64,000 bases of DNA from Asticcacaulis sp. YBE204 (GCF_000495855.1 NZ_AWGF01000001.1:124001-188000), one strand, 5' to 3'; positions 8,344 through 17,770 are shown, numbered from the stretch's first letter. Notes: generated by a model not told the origin, from the sequence alone. Numbers and translations: made by a program.

Positions 8344-8357
8344 GTGGCTGGCTCTGC

Positions 8358-8477
8358 AAGGCCCCCACCACCATGCGCTGCGCTCATGGTCCCCCTCCCC
8401 ACAAGTGGGGAGGTATGAAGGCTGAATACTCCCCCGCCACGCGGGGGAGGTGGCGCATAGCGCCGGAGGGGGGCCTT
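8358..8477. repeat. pair of GC-rich hairpin repeat units, opposed
   Basis: Two units of the dispersed hairpin family lie back to back. Unit one (8358-8419) is CCTCCCC/GGGGAGG with a second hairpin and GGTGG-type linker. Unit two (8426-8477) is CTCCCCCGCC/GCGGGGGAG, then GGTGG, a second hairpin and CGGAGGGGGGCC. The outer ends are AAGGCC and GGCCTT. This is the reverse of the arrangement at 24 kb, where AAGGCC faces inward. Located between trmD and the TonB receptor gene. Confidence 0.75.
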
Positions 8478-8503
8478 AGCATAGACACCCCGGAAAGCAA
8501 AGT

Positions 8504-10849
8504 TTAACGCTTGAGTCTCAACGTCACGCCCAAGGTACGCGGCTGGCCCATAAAGGCATTGAACGTGCCCGTCTGCATCGGCGCGCTGAACACGACCTGA
8601 TAATAGTCCTCATCGGTCAGGTTCTGGCCCCAGATATCGAGCGCCACCGAACCATCCTTGCGGGCAAAGGTCAGGCGGCCATTAGCGAGCGTATAGGCGC
8701 CTTGAATCTTGATCGGCGCGAGGTCGGAACCCGTATTATAGTTCGAGTTATAGCGCGTATCGAGCGAGGCATCGAAATCGAGCCCGAACAGCTCACGGCT
8801 ATAGTCGACCTGCGCCGTCACCGACCATTTCGGCGCGAACGAGGCGCGCGCATCGGTCAGGCGTGGCAGGCCGCTGACGATATCCGGACCGAACTGGCTT
8901 TCGGCATAGGTCGCCCCGGTCACGAAACGCCAGCCATTGCGCAGGCGCAGGCGTGCCTCTGCCTCGACCCCGCGCGAGGTCAGCTCCGGCACCGAGGTGA
9001 CAAGGAAGGTCGTCCCCAGGAACGTATTGAGCTGGAAATCCTTGAACTTCTGATGGAAAGCGGCGGCATCGAGCGCCAGACGCCCGTTCCACCACCGGCC
9101 CTTGAAACCGGCCTCATAGGCCGTCACGGTTTCCGGTGCGAAGGCTGTATTGGTATCGGCGGCATAGGTCGCGGTCTGTTCGCGATCGAGGTTGAATCCG
9201 CCGCCTTTCCAGCCGCGCGACACCGAGGCATAGGTCAGGATCTTATCCGTCGCCTGCCAGCTCAGTTTGAACGTCCCGGTCACCGCCTCGTCGCTCATTT
9301 TCTGACCGAGTTCGAGGTGGTTGAAGGCCGGGTTGGAAAAGGACTGACACAGGGTGCCGAGCGAGGCCGAGCCCTTGGCCTGCGCCGAGGCACAGGCGAT
9401 GCCGTTGTCGGAATTGGCGTAGCTGGACAAAAGGGTCTTGGTCTGGCGGTTATAGCGCAGGCCCAGCACCGCGGAGACGTCCGAGGTGATATCCCAGTCG
9501 AGATTGGTGAAAATCGCGGCATTGCGTTCGCGCTGACGATGGACATCTGCCGCGCCCTGCCCCGCCACATAGGACTGCCCGACCGCCAGACCGGTCAGTT
9601 CCGAGACGCGGTTGATATTGGTGCCGCTCGACAATATTAGGCCGAGATAGGGCTCAAAATCGACGCCGTAGAGGTACTGATCGTGGCGCGTCAGGTCTTC
9701 GGACGACAGATAGGCCCCGACCAGCCAGTCGAGCGTGCCGGTATCGCCCGACAGGCGGACCTCCTGACTGATCGTCTCGAAACGGTTGCCGAAAGCCCCG
9801 CCCGGTTCGCGATAATAGATATCGGCGCCGCTGAAATCGGCATCGTAACCCTGCTTGTGGTCGTAGCTGCGGGCGGCGGTAATGGCGGTAAGCTCGACGC
9901 TGTCGCTCAGGCGCACGACGCTTTCGACCGACACGCCCATGTCGACGATGTCCTGCGCCGTCGAACGATTGAGCCAAGCCTGACGGTCATGCACGTCCGG
10001 CGTCTTGACCACGCCGTCGCCGGCCGATAGTTGATCCACATAGGCCGCCGCGGCGCCGACCGATACGGCGGTTCCGGCGCAGCAGTTTTCGTCACGCTGC
10101 GTATAGTCGGCGATCAGACGCACCTTGAGCCGGTCCGCCGCCATGTACAACAATTGCCCGCGCGCCGAGTAGTAGTTCTGGTCGCCGTCCTCATTATCCG
10201 TGCGCGGCCCATCGCCCGTATGGATGTCGTACTGGCCGTCGCGCTGACGGTGGACGAGGCTCAGGGAGCCTGCCAGACGTTCGGACAGAGGCCCCGAAAC
10301 AAAGGCATCCACCGCGTAGGTGCCATGCTCACCCGCCGTTAGCTCCAGCGTCTGGACAGGTTGGAAAGCCGGGGCCTTGCTGACCACCTGAATGACACCC
10401 GCCGAGGCCCCCTTGCCGAACAGGCTGGTCTGCGGCCCCTTAAGGATTTCGACGCGCTCGACCTGCCCCAGATCGCTCATGGCGGTGGCCGTGCGGGCGC
10501 GCACCACGCCGTCGATGACCACACCGACCGAGGATTCAAGGCCCGGATTGTCACCGACCGTGCCGACGCCACGCAGACGCGCCGTGGTCTGGGCCTCATT
10601 GGCGGTCGAGGTGATCAACAGCGACGGCGTCAGAAGTTGCACGTCCTTGAGGTCATAGGCCCCGGCCACGCGCATTTGCTCGCCCGTCACCACCGCCACG
10701 GAAATTGGGGCCTTCGCCAGAGGTTCGGGCTTTTTCTGCGCCGTAACCACCACCTCGGTGACGTCGTCCTGCGCTGCGGCGGGCGTCACGATCAGGGCGA
10801 GGAGGGTGCCGCACAGGGCGGTGGCGGATCGCAGTCGGCAGGCGGTCAT
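8504..10849 (-). CDS. TonB-dependent outer-membrane receptor
   Basis: 781 residues with a signal peptide ending at about residue 26 (TPAAAQ). A short TonB-box-like DVTEVVVTAQKK follows. The plug domain carries PISVAVVTGEQM, ARLRGVGTV and QVERVEILKGPQTSLFGKGASAGVIQVVS. A beta-barrel of about 600 residues ends with QPRTLGVTLRLKR; the last residue is Lys/Arg rather than the usual aromatic, which is slightly odd. The lineage resembles receptors for plant- or sugar-derived compounds common in Caulobacterales, but the ligand is not predictable. It is transcribed alone. Confidence 0.92.
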   Translation of the reverse strand: MTACRLRSATALCGTLLALIVTPAAAQDDVTEVVVTAQKKPEPLAKAPISVAVVTGEQMRVAGAYDLKDVQLLTPSLLITSTANEAQTTARLRGVGTVGDNPGLESSVGVVIDGVVRARTATAMSDLGQVERVEILKGPQTSLFGKGASAGVIQVVSKAPAFQPVQTLELTAGEHGTYAVDAFVSGPLSERLAGSLSLVHRQRDGQYDIHTGDGPRTDNEDGDQNYYSARGQLLYMAADRLKVRLIADYTQRDENCCAGTAVSVGAAAAYVDQLSAGDGVVKTPDVHDRQAWLNRSTAQDIVDMGVSVESVVRLSDSVELTAITAARSYDHKQGYDADFSGADIYYREPGGAFGNRFETISQEVRLSGDTGTLDWLVGAYLSSEDLTRHDQYLYGVDFEPYLGLILSSGTNINRVSELTGLAVGQSYVAGQGAADVHRQRERNAAIFTNLDWDITSDVSAVLGLRYNRQTKTLLSSYANSDNGIACASAQAKGSASLGTLCQSFSNPAFNHLELGQKMSDEAVTGTFKLSWQATDKILTYASVSRGWKGGGFNLDREQTATYAADTNTAFAPETVTAYEAGFKGRWWNGRLALDAAAFHQKFKDFQLNTFLGTTFLVTSVPELTSRGVEAEARLRLRNGWRFVTGATYAESQFGPDIVSGLPRLTDARASFAPKWSVTAQVDYSRELFGLDFDASLDTRYNSNYNTGSDLAPIKIQGAYTLANGRLTFARKDGSVALDIWGQNLTDEDYYQVVFSAPMQTGTFNAFMGQPRTLGVTLRLKR

Positions 10850-11060
10850 AGGCTTCTGGGTCTCTTAACGCCTCGATGAGGCAAAATGAACGCTTTTCCC
10901 TAAAACGTTCAATAATTAAGTGCAAGGCTTATCTTTATGACGGCCTTATTTTCGCGCCTCACGCGCCCGAATGGTGACCACAATGGGGCAAAAGAACCTA
11001 AGGCGACGCGTCCAACACGTGCCGTCTTAGCATTTAATGCTTATGATACCGCAGCTTAGT
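10850..11060. other. intergenic promoter region of the TonB receptor
   Basis: About 210 bases upstream of the receptor start with no convincing gene. It includes an AT-richer stretch (about 10890-10960) where the receptor promoter should lie. I could not choose a single -35/-10 pair with confidence. Confidence 0.3.
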
Positions 11061-11160
11061 GCGCATTCCAAAAAGTGTGAAACGGTTTTTGGAATCAAAT
11101 GCGCGACAAGATAAAAGATTAGAGCACAGTTCCGATCCAACCGGATCGGGACGCGCTCTA
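11061..11160. repeat. two-hairpin interspersed repeat, copy B (complete)
   Basis: Hairpin one is GCGCATTCCAAAAA (11061-11074) with TTTTTGGAAT...ATGCGC (ending 11104). After GCGACAAG and an A-rich linker comes hairpin two, TAGAGC...GATC paired with GATC...GCTCTA (11120-11160). The last three bases form the TAG stop of the neighbouring lipoprotein gene on the minus strand. Confidence 0.75.
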
Positions 11161-11661
11161 ATGCGGCCACTCTTCTTTCAAAACATCGGCTTTGCCGTCT
11201 TTCCAGCGCACTTCCAGCGACGGCTTTTCGGGTTTGCCCGCGGCAAACAGTTCATAGATCACCGAGGCGTCGGTCTGGGTGCTCTCAATCACGCGCACCG
11301 GCGTCAGGCCCTTCACCGTTGCTCGGACCAGATCGGGGGCCGTGGTCCAGTCGATATCGCGCTGAATCTCGACAACCTTATAAGCTTCGCCCTCCTGCAA
11401 CAGGTCGAGTTCGACTTCGGAGCCGTCAGGGCGGGTGCCTTCGACGTCGTAATAGACGCGGCCTTCGCGTTCCTTGCGCTCGAATTCCGCAATGGTCAGG
11501 CCCGGAATGGCCGCGATGGCCGCCGCCCGCACGCCTTCGGGCAGATCGACCGCGGCGGGGGGCGATTCCGGCGGTTTTTGTGTCGGTTGCGCGGGTGGTT
11601 CCGTCGCGGGTGAGCAGGCGGTCAGAGTAAGAGCGGCAGCAAGCGACAACAAACGTTTCAT
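11158..11661 (-). CDS. lipoprotein with PepSY-like domain
   Basis: 167 residues. The lipobox LTAC puts the lipidated cysteine at residue 16, followed by a Pro/Glu-rich linker (about 17-40). The rest resembles a PepSY-type beta-lactamase-inhibitor-like fold: AIPGLTIAEFERKEREGRVYYDVEG and DLLQEGEAYKVVEIQRDI. Such domains are often involved in inhibiting proteases or in sensing in the periplasm. A TAG stop is supplied by repeat copy B. It stands alone, with its own strong site (AGGAGG) before the ATG. Confidence 0.7.
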   Translation of the reverse strand: MKRLLSLAAALTLTACSPATEPPAQPTQKPPESPPAAVDLPEGVRAAAIAAIPGLTIAEFERKEREGRVYYDVEGTRPDGSEVELDLLQEGEAYKVVEIQRDIDWTTAPDLVRATVKGLTPVRVIESTQTDASVIYELFAAGKPEKPSLEVRWKDGKADVLKEEWPH

Positions 11662-11732
11662 GGCATCCTCCTGTGATTTTCACGGAGGCTAACACAGCCG
11701 GAGGCCAGTCTTAAATACGCTTTCAGCATGGA

Positions 11733-11981
11733 TTACCTTGTGTAGCCAAGGTCTTCCTCACCCTTGCCGCCCTCGCGGACAAGGTTAAGATCGTCGGCTT
11801 CGTCTACAGGCTTGCCTTGACCGAAGTTCAGATCGTCATCCTGTTCTTTGGTGGGTTCGATATTCTGATTGATATCGTCCGCGTCATTCGTATCGATATC
11901 GAGGTCACCGATGGACGACTCATTATCGCGTTCGTTGGTCAGCAGGTCTTCAGGCGCAATTTTCGGTTTCGGATCGGTCAT
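11733..11981 (-). CDS. small acidic protein of unknown function
   Basis: 82 residues from ATG 11979-11981, chosen because AAAAAGGAGACTGTC precedes it; a longer in-frame start adds nine unlikely residues. The protein is very acidic and rich in Asp, Asn and Glu (for example DLDIDTNDADDIN), with no hydrophobic core, no cysteines and no signal peptide. It is probably disordered. No family is recognised. The good ribosome binding site and isolated position argue that it is a real gene. Confidence 0.65.
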   Translation of the reverse strand: MTDPKPKIAPEDLLTNERDNESSIGDLDIDTNDADDINQNIEPTKEQDDDLNFGQGKPVDEADDLNLVREGGKGEEDLGYTR

Positions 11982-12047
11982 GACAGTCTCCTTTTTCAGG
12001 AGGATCACGAAATAACCCTAAGGTTTCGAGCCGGAACCGTTGCCTCT

Positions 12048-12506
12048 TTATAAAGCCAGCCTTTTGGCCTTGACAATGATCTGATCCAGCGTTTGCAAAA
12101 ACTGCGAGCGATTGGCGGCGGAAAAGGGGGGCGGCCCGCCGGTGATCTCGCCCGTCGAGCGGATATGCTCCATCAACGCCCGCTGGGAAAGCGCCGCGCC
12201 GATCGAATCCGGTGTAAAAGCGCGGCCGTTCGGCGCGATGGCATAGGCCTGTTTTGCCAGCACGCGTCCCGCCAGAGGGATGTCGTTGGTGATGACGACG
12301 TCGTGCGCCACGGCCTGATCGGCGATCCAATCGTCAGCGATATCCGGCCCGGCATCGACGATCATTCGCTCGATCAGCGGCGATTTGGGTATCTGGATAA
12401 AGCTGTTCGACACAACCACGGTGCGCAGACCATAGCGTCCGGCGACCTTGTAGACCTCGTCCTTCACCGGACAGGCATCGGCATCGATATAGACGGTAAC
12501 GGGCAT
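12048..12506 (-). CDS. YaiI/YqxD family protein (UPF0178)
   Basis: 152 residues from ATG 12504-12506. Opens with the family signature VTVYIDADACPVKDEVYKVA, then VVVSNS, DAGPDIADDWIADQ and VVITNDIPLAGR; the aspartates at the start and in the middle form a PIN-like acidic centre. A nuclease-type role has been proposed for the fold, but the cellular function is unproven. It overlaps the pentapeptide gene stop by one base and is its downstream partner. Confidence 0.92.
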   Translation of the reverse strand: MPVTVYIDADACPVKDEVYKVAGRYGLRTVVVSNSFIQIPKSPLIERMIVDAGPDIADDWIADQAVAHDVVITNDIPLAGRVLAKQAYAIAPNGRAFTPDSIGAALSQRALMEHIRSTGEITGGPPPFSAANRSQFLQTLDQIIVKAKRLAL

Positions 12507-13180
12507 CAGCGGACGTTCAACCCCAGTTCGGACAGCAATTCCGCCGCCTGCGCCCGCGAAATGGTCGCGCCCTTGAAGCGTTTGGCGTCCTCTAGCCGCA
12601 CCCCGCCGATATCGGTGCCGCGCAGATCGGCCCCTTCGAAGCGCGCCTGATCGAGCAGAGCGTCGCGCAAGCTGCATTCCTCGAACACCGCCTGACGGAA
12701 ATCGCAGCGTTGCAGATCGGCATTGTGCAGATCGAGGGCCTTGAGAGTCTGCTTGTTGAAGCTGAAACCCCGCAGCCGTGCATCGTTCAACCGGCATTCC
12801 TCGAAGGTCACATCCAGATTACGGCTGTCATTGAAATTGGCACCGGTCAGCTTGCAGCGTTTGAACACGGCCTGCGGCAGGACCGCGCCCTTGAACGGCG
12901 TATTGTTGAAATCAGAGCCGGTAAATTGCGCTTCGGTCAGGTCGGCCGAGGTAAAATCGGCCTGCCCGCCCTTGCAGCCGATGAACTGCGTCCGCTCCAG
13001 CTTTGCCGATTTGAACTTCGCCTTGCGCAGGATGCAGTCTGCGAATACCCAGCCGTTGAGGATCATGTCGGACAGGTCTGTCTCTTCCAGCTCGCAGCCT
13101 TCCAGCCGCACGGGCTCGCCCTTATTGGCCAGCAGCATGACCGCGCCGCGGTCGAGAATCTGATCGGTTATGGTCGTCAT
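12506..13180 (-). CDS. pentapeptide repeat protein
   Basis: 224 residues made mostly of A(D/N)LXX-type repeats: LEETDLSDM, ADFTSADLTEAQFTGSDF, LTGANFND, NADLQRCDFRQAVF, DQARFEGADLRGTDIGG. This gives a right-handed quadrilateral beta-helix of roughly 8-9 coils. Some members mimic DNA and protect gyrase; many have no known role. Here no QnrA-like features are obvious. A short C-terminal helix (ATISRAQAAELLSELGL) caps it. It is coupled to the membrane gene upstream and the YaiI gene downstream by one-base overlaps. Confidence 0.88.
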   Translation of the reverse strand: MTTITDQILDRGAVMLLANKGEPVRLEGCELEETDLSDMILNGWVFADCILRKAKFKSAKLERTQFIGCKGGQADFTSADLTEAQFTGSDFNNTPFKGAVLPQAVFKRCKLTGANFNDSRNLDVTFEECRLNDARLRGFSFNKQTLKALDLHNADLQRCDFRQAVFEECSLRDALLDQARFEGADLRGTDIGGVRLEDAKRFKGATISRAQAAELLSELGLNVR

Positions 13181-13530
13181 CAGGGGGCATCCTCCTCAGG
13201 TAACGCCAGATAGAGCAATAACTCGGCTAAGACCAGCAAACTTGAAGTGATGAAGCCAATCCAGCCCGCCGTCGAAAGCTTCTTTTTACCCGCCAGAACA
13301 GCCGTCCAACCCCATAAGATGAAACTAACGATGCGCGTCGCCAACAAAGAAACCCGCACGAATGGATGGCTGTAGGCATAGCCACAAACGGTCTCCCTGC
13401 CGTCTTCATTTATGAAAGCGCAGGTCAGAGTGTCAGGCAAACCGATATGAATAAAGGTAGCCATCACCATAATAAAAACAGGCGACCAGGCGAGCCATGT
13501 GGGTTTGCTGATGTGGTGATTCTGCGGCAT
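13180..13530 (-). CDS. small multi-pass membrane protein, unknown function
   Basis: 116 residues from ATG 13528-13530; a longer frame overlaps the next gene and is rejected. Hydrophobic segments fall at about 13-33, 60-83 and 90-110. Two cysteines (TCAFINEDGRETVCG) lie between the first and second segment on a loop that could be disulfide-bonded in the periplasm. It is one base-overlap upstream of the pentapeptide gene. No family is recognised. It lies just downstream of the RNase-like lipoprotein gene and could conceivably be a partner, but nothing shows that. Confidence 0.6.
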   Translation of the reverse strand: MPQNHHISKPTWLAWSPVFIMVMATFIHIGLPDTLTCAFINEDGRETVCGYAYSHPFVRVSLLATRIVSFILWGWTAVLAGKKKLSTAGWIGFITSSLLVLAELLLYLALPEEDAP

Positions 13531-13570
13531 CAAATCCGAACCTATTTTACCGTATCGGTTTAGCGGGCAA

Positions 13571-14209
13571 TTATTCTTCGCTACCACCATAGCTGTCGCG
13601 TGTAATCGTCCGGCGTTCGGATTCGATCTGTTTCTGCTTTTGCCAGTAGGCCGCGCCTTCATAGGGCCGGAACAGGGTGCGCGGCGCCCCTTTCTTGGTC
13701 ATCACCGCAAACACATTGCGGTTGGGATCATAAAACAGCGTGTCGCCATTATTACGCGACAGGGTCTGCACGCCTGGTGGCGGCGCATGGATAAAGCCAT
13801 GCACGATGGCCAGCCATTCCTCGTAGGATTTGGCGCCGACCTCGCTGCCGTGTTTCTCGAAATGGTAGGTGGCATTCTCATAGGCCGTATACTGACGGTT
13901 CGACGACCACAGCGGCCAATCGCCGAATTTCGTCTTCGTCGCCTTTTCTGCCGGCCCCGGCTTGAGACGGATCGCGGTTTGCTTGACCGGCTCGACCGCC
14001 CCGACTTCGGCTGTCCCGATCTCAGGGGCAGGTGCCTCGGCCACCACCGGCGGCGGGGTATCAGCCACCGGCGCAGGCGTCTCACGCGGGGCGACCTGAG
14101 CGGCAGGCGCTTCGCCCTTGCCGTCGGTCAGGACGGCAGAGGGACCAGCATCGCAGGCTGCCAGCGCCAACAGCATCAAACCGGCCAAAGCCTGTTGTAG
14201 GATTTTCAT
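13571..14209 (-). CDS. lipoprotein with toxin-like (BECR-type) RNase domain
   Basis: 212 residues from ATG 14207-14209. Lipobox LAAC places the cysteine near residue 18. A Pro/Ala/Val-rich linker (about 30-75) leads to a C-terminal domain of about 110 residues: TYHFEKHGSEVGAKSYEEW, then NNGDTLFYDPNRNVFAVMTKKGAPRTLFRP. A HxxKHG histidine, a basic strand and a final threonine strand recall the barnase/EndoU/colicin E5-D/RelE-like nuclease domains found at the ends of polymorphic toxins. That link is by eye only. A lipid-anchored nuclease domain is unusual; no recognised immunity gene is adjacent. The fold or function could differ. Confidence 0.6.
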   Translation of the reverse strand: MKILQQALAGLMLLALAACDAGPSAVLTDGKGEAPAAQVAPRETPAPVADTPPPVVAEAPAPEIGTAEVGAVEPVKQTAIRLKPGPAEKATKTKFGDWPLWSSNRQYTAYENATYHFEKHGSEVGAKSYEEWLAIVHGFIHAPPPGVQTLSRNNGDTLFYDPNRNVFAVMTKKGAPRTLFRPYEGAAYWQKQKQIESERRTITRDSYGGSEE

Positions 14210-14261
14210 TCCCGCCCCATATCTATTGCCACACCCTGAGACACGATTTAAAGCCGTTCCC

Positions 14262-15458
14262 ATGACCTCTGCAACCCCCCGCATATTGTTGATCGTCGGC
14301 GGCGGCATCGCTGCCTATAAGTCGCTGGAGCTGATCCGCCTGATCAAAAAGGGCGGCATGGAGGTCCGCGTCGTCCTCACCCAAGCCGCGCAACAGTTCG
14401 TGACGCCTTTGAGCGCCGGGGCCTTGTCGGGCGACAAGGTCTATACCGACCTGTTCGACCTCAAAGACGAGGCCGAGATGGGGCACATCACCCTGTCGCG
14501 GCAAGCCGATCTGGTCGTCGTCGCGCCTGCCACGGCGAACCTGATGTCGAAGCTCGCCGCCGGGCAGACCGACGATCTGGCGACGACGCTGTTGCTGGCG
14601 ACCGACAAGCCCGTTCTGATGGCCCCGGCGATGAATGTGCGCATGTGGCATCACCCGGCCACGCAACGTAACCTGAGCACTCTGCAAAGCGATGGCGTTT
14701 TGTTCGTCGGTCCCGACGAGGGCGACATGGCCTGCGGCGAGTTCGGTCTGGGCCGCATGTCAGAACCCGAAGCCATCTTCACCGCCATCCAGGGCGCGCT
14801 GAAACCCAAGACTCAACCGCTGAAAGGCCGTCACATCCTGATCACCGCCGGGCCGACCTTCGAGCCGCTCGATCCCGTGCGCGGCATCACCAACCGATCC
14901 TCCGGCAAACAGGGCTACGCCATCGCCGCCGCGGCCGCGCAAGCCGGGGCAAAGGTGACGCTCATCTCCGGCCCGGTCAGTTTGGCCACCCCCGACGGCG
15001 TGACGCGCATCGATGTCGAAACCGCCCAGCAGATGTTCGAAGCCGTCCACGCGCACCTGCCCGCCGACGTGTTCATCGGCGTCGCCGCCGTCGGCGACTG
15101 GCGCGCCAAGGACATCGCCCGCGACAAACAGAAAAAGGGCGTCAACGACGAACTGAGCGTCACCCTTGTCAAGAACCCCGACATCCTGGCCAGCGTCGGC
15201 AAGCACGAAACACAACGCCCGAAGCTGGTCATCGGTTTCGCCGCCGAAACGCGCAATGTCGAGGTCTATGGCCAGACCAAGCTGCGCACCAAGGGCGCCG
15301 ACGCCATTATGGCCAACGACGTCTCAAAGGACGTGTTCGACGCCGACACGACCAATATGATCCTGATCGACGCCTCGGGCCCCACCTCGGGCCGTAACAT
15401 GACCAAGGCCGAGGCCGCCGCCGACCTTATCCATTACATAGCCGCGAAATTGACATGA
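14262..15458 (+). CDS. coaBC: bifunctional phosphopantothenoylcysteine decarboxylase / phosphopantothenate-cysteine ligase
   Basis: 398 residues from ATG 14262; longer frames overlap the divergent gene. The N-terminal flavin-dependent CoaC part has [28 protein letters not shown] and the APAMNVRMW substrate loop. The C-terminal CoaB part starts at [28 protein letters not shown], with GVAAVGDWR and a late KNPDIL motif. The enzyme makes 4'-phosphopantetheine for coenzyme A. Its stop overlaps the dut start by four bases; coaBC-dut is a conserved pairing. Confidence 0.96.
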   Translation: MTSATPRILLIVGGGIAAYKSLELIRLIKKGGMEVRVVLTQAAQQFVTPLSAGALSGDKVYTDLFDLKDEAEMGHITLSRQADLVVVAPATANLMSKLAAGQTDDLATTLLLATDKPVLMAPAMNVRMWHHPATQRNLSTLQSDGVLFVGPDEGDMACGEFGLGRMSEPEAIFTAIQGALKPKTQPLKGRHILITAGPTFEPLDPVRGITNRSSGKQGYAIAAAAAQAGAKVTLISGPVSLATPDGVTRIDVETAQQMFEAVHAHLPADVFIGVAAVGDWRAKDIARDKQKKGVNDELSVTLVKNPDILASVGKHETQRPKLVIGFAAETRNVEVYGQTKLRTKGADAIMANDVSKDVFDADTTNMILIDASGPTSGRNMTKAEAAADLIHYIAAKLT

Positions 15459-15916
15459 CCTATACGCCGACCGCTCACATCATCCAGTTGCCGCACGCTG
15501 CCGGCCTTGCCCTGCCGGCCTATGAGACCGAAGGCTCGGCCGGGCTCGACCTGCGTGCCGCCATCGCCGAGGGCGAGGTGCTGACGCTGAAACCGCTGGG
15601 TCGCGCTCTGGTGCCGACGGGTCTCAAGGTCGCCGTGCCGCTCGGTTTCGAAGTGCAGGTGCGTCCACGGTCCGGTCTAGCGCTGAAATTCGGCATTACT
15701 TGCCTCAATTCACCGGGCACGGTCGATTCCGACTATCGCGGGGAAGTCGGCGTCATCCTGATCAATCTGGGCTCAGAAGACTTTGAAATCCGCAGGGGCG
15801 ACCGCATCGCTCAGATGATCGTCGCCCGCCATGCGCGTATCGAATGGTCGGTGGTTGAAAGCCTCAGTGATACCGAACGCGGCGCGGGCGGATTCGGCTC
15901 GACGGGCAAGGCCTGA
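15455..15916 (+). CDS. dut: deoxyuridine 5'-triphosphate nucleotidohydrolase (dUTPase)
   Basis: 153 residues, the standard trimeric size. All five motifs are seen: [40 protein letters not shown] and the C-terminal GAGGFGSTG glycine arm. It converts dUTP to dUMP and pyrophosphate, keeping uracil out of DNA and feeding dTMP synthesis. It is translationally coupled to coaBC. Confidence 0.97.
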   Translation: MTYTPTAHIIQLPHAAGLALPAYETEGSAGLDLRAAIAEGEVLTLKPLGRALVPTGLKVAVPLGFEVQVRPRSGLALKFGITCLNSPGTVDSDYRGEVGVILINLGSEDFEIRRGDRIAQMIVARHARIEWSVVESLSDTERGAGGFGSTGKA

Positions 15917-16081
15917 TTACGACGTTATTTCGTTTCACCTGTAACGCGAAAAGCACGCTTGCGGCCTTTACCCATCCGGCGAACCACCACACACTGCTAT
16001 CCATAAACACAGGCCTGACCCCGTGTCGTCCCTGATAAGAAAAGCCGTGCGTAAACGCTTTTACAGGTAACGAGGTGGACT

Positions 16082-16429
16082 ATGGCGAGTGTGATCGATC
16101 TGACTCTGGTGCTCAGCGACCTGATCGTCGCGGCTCTGAACGGGCTGAACTGGATACCGGTCGTGGTGTTCAGCCTGCTGATCGGCGTCATTCAGTCGCA
16201 AAAAACCGCCTATCTGATCAAGGCCTTGCTGGCGACGGGACTGGCCCTGATTATCAATGCTTTGTGGCCACTGGCCTTCGGCCTGACACCGGTCCTGCCC
16301 GATCCTCTGGCGATAGAAACGCAGATTCAAACCGCTCTGATGTTTGTGGCGGCGTTCCTGATCATCCGCTTTTTATGCGTGATCAAGAACACCATTTCGC
16401 TGACACCGAAGAAAAAGGCTGAGGTTTAG
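16082..16429 (+). CDS. small inner-membrane protein, unknown function
   Basis: 115 residues with three or four hydrophobic segments (about 7-20, 24-38, 44-68, 86-103) and a short basic tail (TPKKKAEV). GAGGTGG lies seven bases before the ATG. No family recognised. It is convergent with dapB, the stop codons practically touching, with no terminator in between. Confidence 0.65.
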   Translation: MASVIDLTLVLSDLIVAALNGLNWIPVVVFSLLIGVIQSQKTAYLIKALLATGLALIINALWPLAFGLTPVLPDPLAIETQIQTALMFVAAFLIIRFLCVIKNTISLTPKKKAEV

Positions 16430-17157
16430 TTAAACCCCAGCACGTCCTGCATGTCGTAAAGCCCCGGCGACTGCTTGACGCCGAACAGCGCAGCCTCGAC
16501 CGCACCCCGCGCGAACAGGGTCCGGTCCCGCGCCGAATGCGACAAGGTGATCAGTTCGTCTTCCGCGGCGAACAACACGCTGTGTTCCCCGACGATACCG
16601 CCGCCGCGAATGACCGAAAAGCCGATCGTGCCGGGCTCGCGCTGACCGGTCAGGCCGTCGCGTGCGGCGACTTTCGCGTTGTGCAGAGATACGCCACGAC
16701 CGTCCGCCGCCGCGTGGCCGAGCATCAGGGCTGTCCCCGACGGCGCATCGACCTTGCGCTTATGGTGGGCTTCGGTGACCTCGATATCCCACTCCAGCGC
16801 GTCGAGTTTCGCCGCCGCCTGCTTGACGAGGCCCATCAGGATATTGACCCCCAGCGAGAAATTACCCGAGCGGATGACGACATTGCGCCCGTGATAGGCA
16901 TTCAGCGCCGTTTCCTGCTCCGGCATGAAGCCGGTCGAGCCGATTACGTGGACCTTACCGCCCGCCGCCGCACAGGCCTCGGCGATGGCCAGAGTCGCGT
17001 TCGGCGTGGTGAAGTCGATCACCGCATCGGCATTGCTCAGGTCGATCTCGTCGCCCTTGTCGAAAGTCGCGGCGATGTCCAACCCGCGCTCGGTCAGGAC
17101 GCGAATGACGGCCTGACCCATGCGGCCTTTAGCCCCGGCAACGGCGAAACGTGTCAT
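16426..17157 (-). CDS. dapB: 4-hydroxy-tetrahydrodipicolinate reductase
   Basis: 243 residues from ATG 17155-17157, preceded by AAGGAG. Nucleotide-binding AVAGAKGRMGQAVI opens the protein; VIDFTTPNATL, VIGSTGF, SGNFSLGVNI and the catalytic EAHHKRKVDAPSGTA follow, with HSARDRTLFARGA near the end. It reduces the DapA product in the lysine/diaminopimelate pathway, feeding peptidoglycan and lysine. The sequence is slightly shorter than E. coli DapB. It is a single-gene unit. Confidence 0.97.
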   Translation of the reverse strand: MTRFAVAGAKGRMGQAVIRVLTERGLDIAATFDKGDEIDLSNADAVIDFTTPNATLAIAEACAAAGGKVHVIGSTGFMPEQETALNAYHGRNVVIRSGNFSLGVNILMGLVKQAAAKLDALEWDIEVTEAHHKRKVDAPSGTALMLGHAAADGRGVSLHNAKVAARDGLTGQREPGTIGFSVIRGGGIVGEHSVLFAAEDELITLSHSARDRTLFARGAVEAALFGVKQSPGLYDMQDVLGFN

Positions 17158-17280
17158 GCGATCAATCTCCTTAATTCGCGTCACCCTTAGACAATCGATG
17201 CGACCAGCGCAACGTATGACGGCGTTTGTAAGTGGCAGCGAGCGCATAACCGCGTTAGGGTCGCGCGGGGAGAACCGCTC

Positions 17281-17769
17281 ATGCACCGTCGCGCTCTATT
17301 GATATCCGTATTGGCCCTGTCGGCCACCGCCGCCTATGCGGCGCCGAAGACGCCGGAGGCGATGATCCGTGCCTTCTACGCCTCGTATCTGAGCATCAAA
17401 AACGAGACGATGGAGTTTCCGAAGCCGGAGATCTCCCTGAAAGACCTCTTCGTGCCGGACCTCTACAAGCTGTACCAAAAGGGTGAAGAGGAGCGCGACG
17501 GCGACCTGCCGCTGCTCGACTGGGACGTTTTTGCCAACGGCCAGGACGTGCTGATGACCGAGTTCAGCCTCTCGACCGAGGTCATCGACGCCACGCATCA
17601 GGTCGTCACGGCGCGCTTCAAGAATTTCGACACGCCAATGACCGTCCACTACGATTTCGTGCTGACCGGCGGCAAGTGGCGCGTGACCGATGTCCGCTAT
17701 CCCGGCGACGAGGACGCCCCGGAGGGCTTCTCGTTACGCGGTTACCTCACCCAACCACCGGAGCGCTGA
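17281..17769 (+). CDS. exported DUF3828-type protein (first of a tandem pair)
   Basis: 162 residues. Signal peptide to about residue 20 (ATAAYA). The mature part, rich in acidic residues, has MIRAFYASYL, LLDWDVFANGQDV, and a C-terminal TVHYDFVLTGGKWRVTDVRYP. The following gene has the same plan, so the two are a tandem duplication. These proteins are secreted or periplasmic with an NTF2-like fold expected; no function is known. Confidence 0.75.
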   Translation: MHRRALLISVLALSATAAYAAPKTPEAMIRAFYASYLSIKNETMEFPKPEISLKDLFVPDLYKLYQKGEEERDGDLPLLDWDVFANGQDVLMTEFSLSTEVIDATHQVVTARFKNFDTPMTVHYDFVLTGGKWRVTDVRYPGDEDAPEGFSLRGYLTQPPER

Positions 17770-17770
17770 T

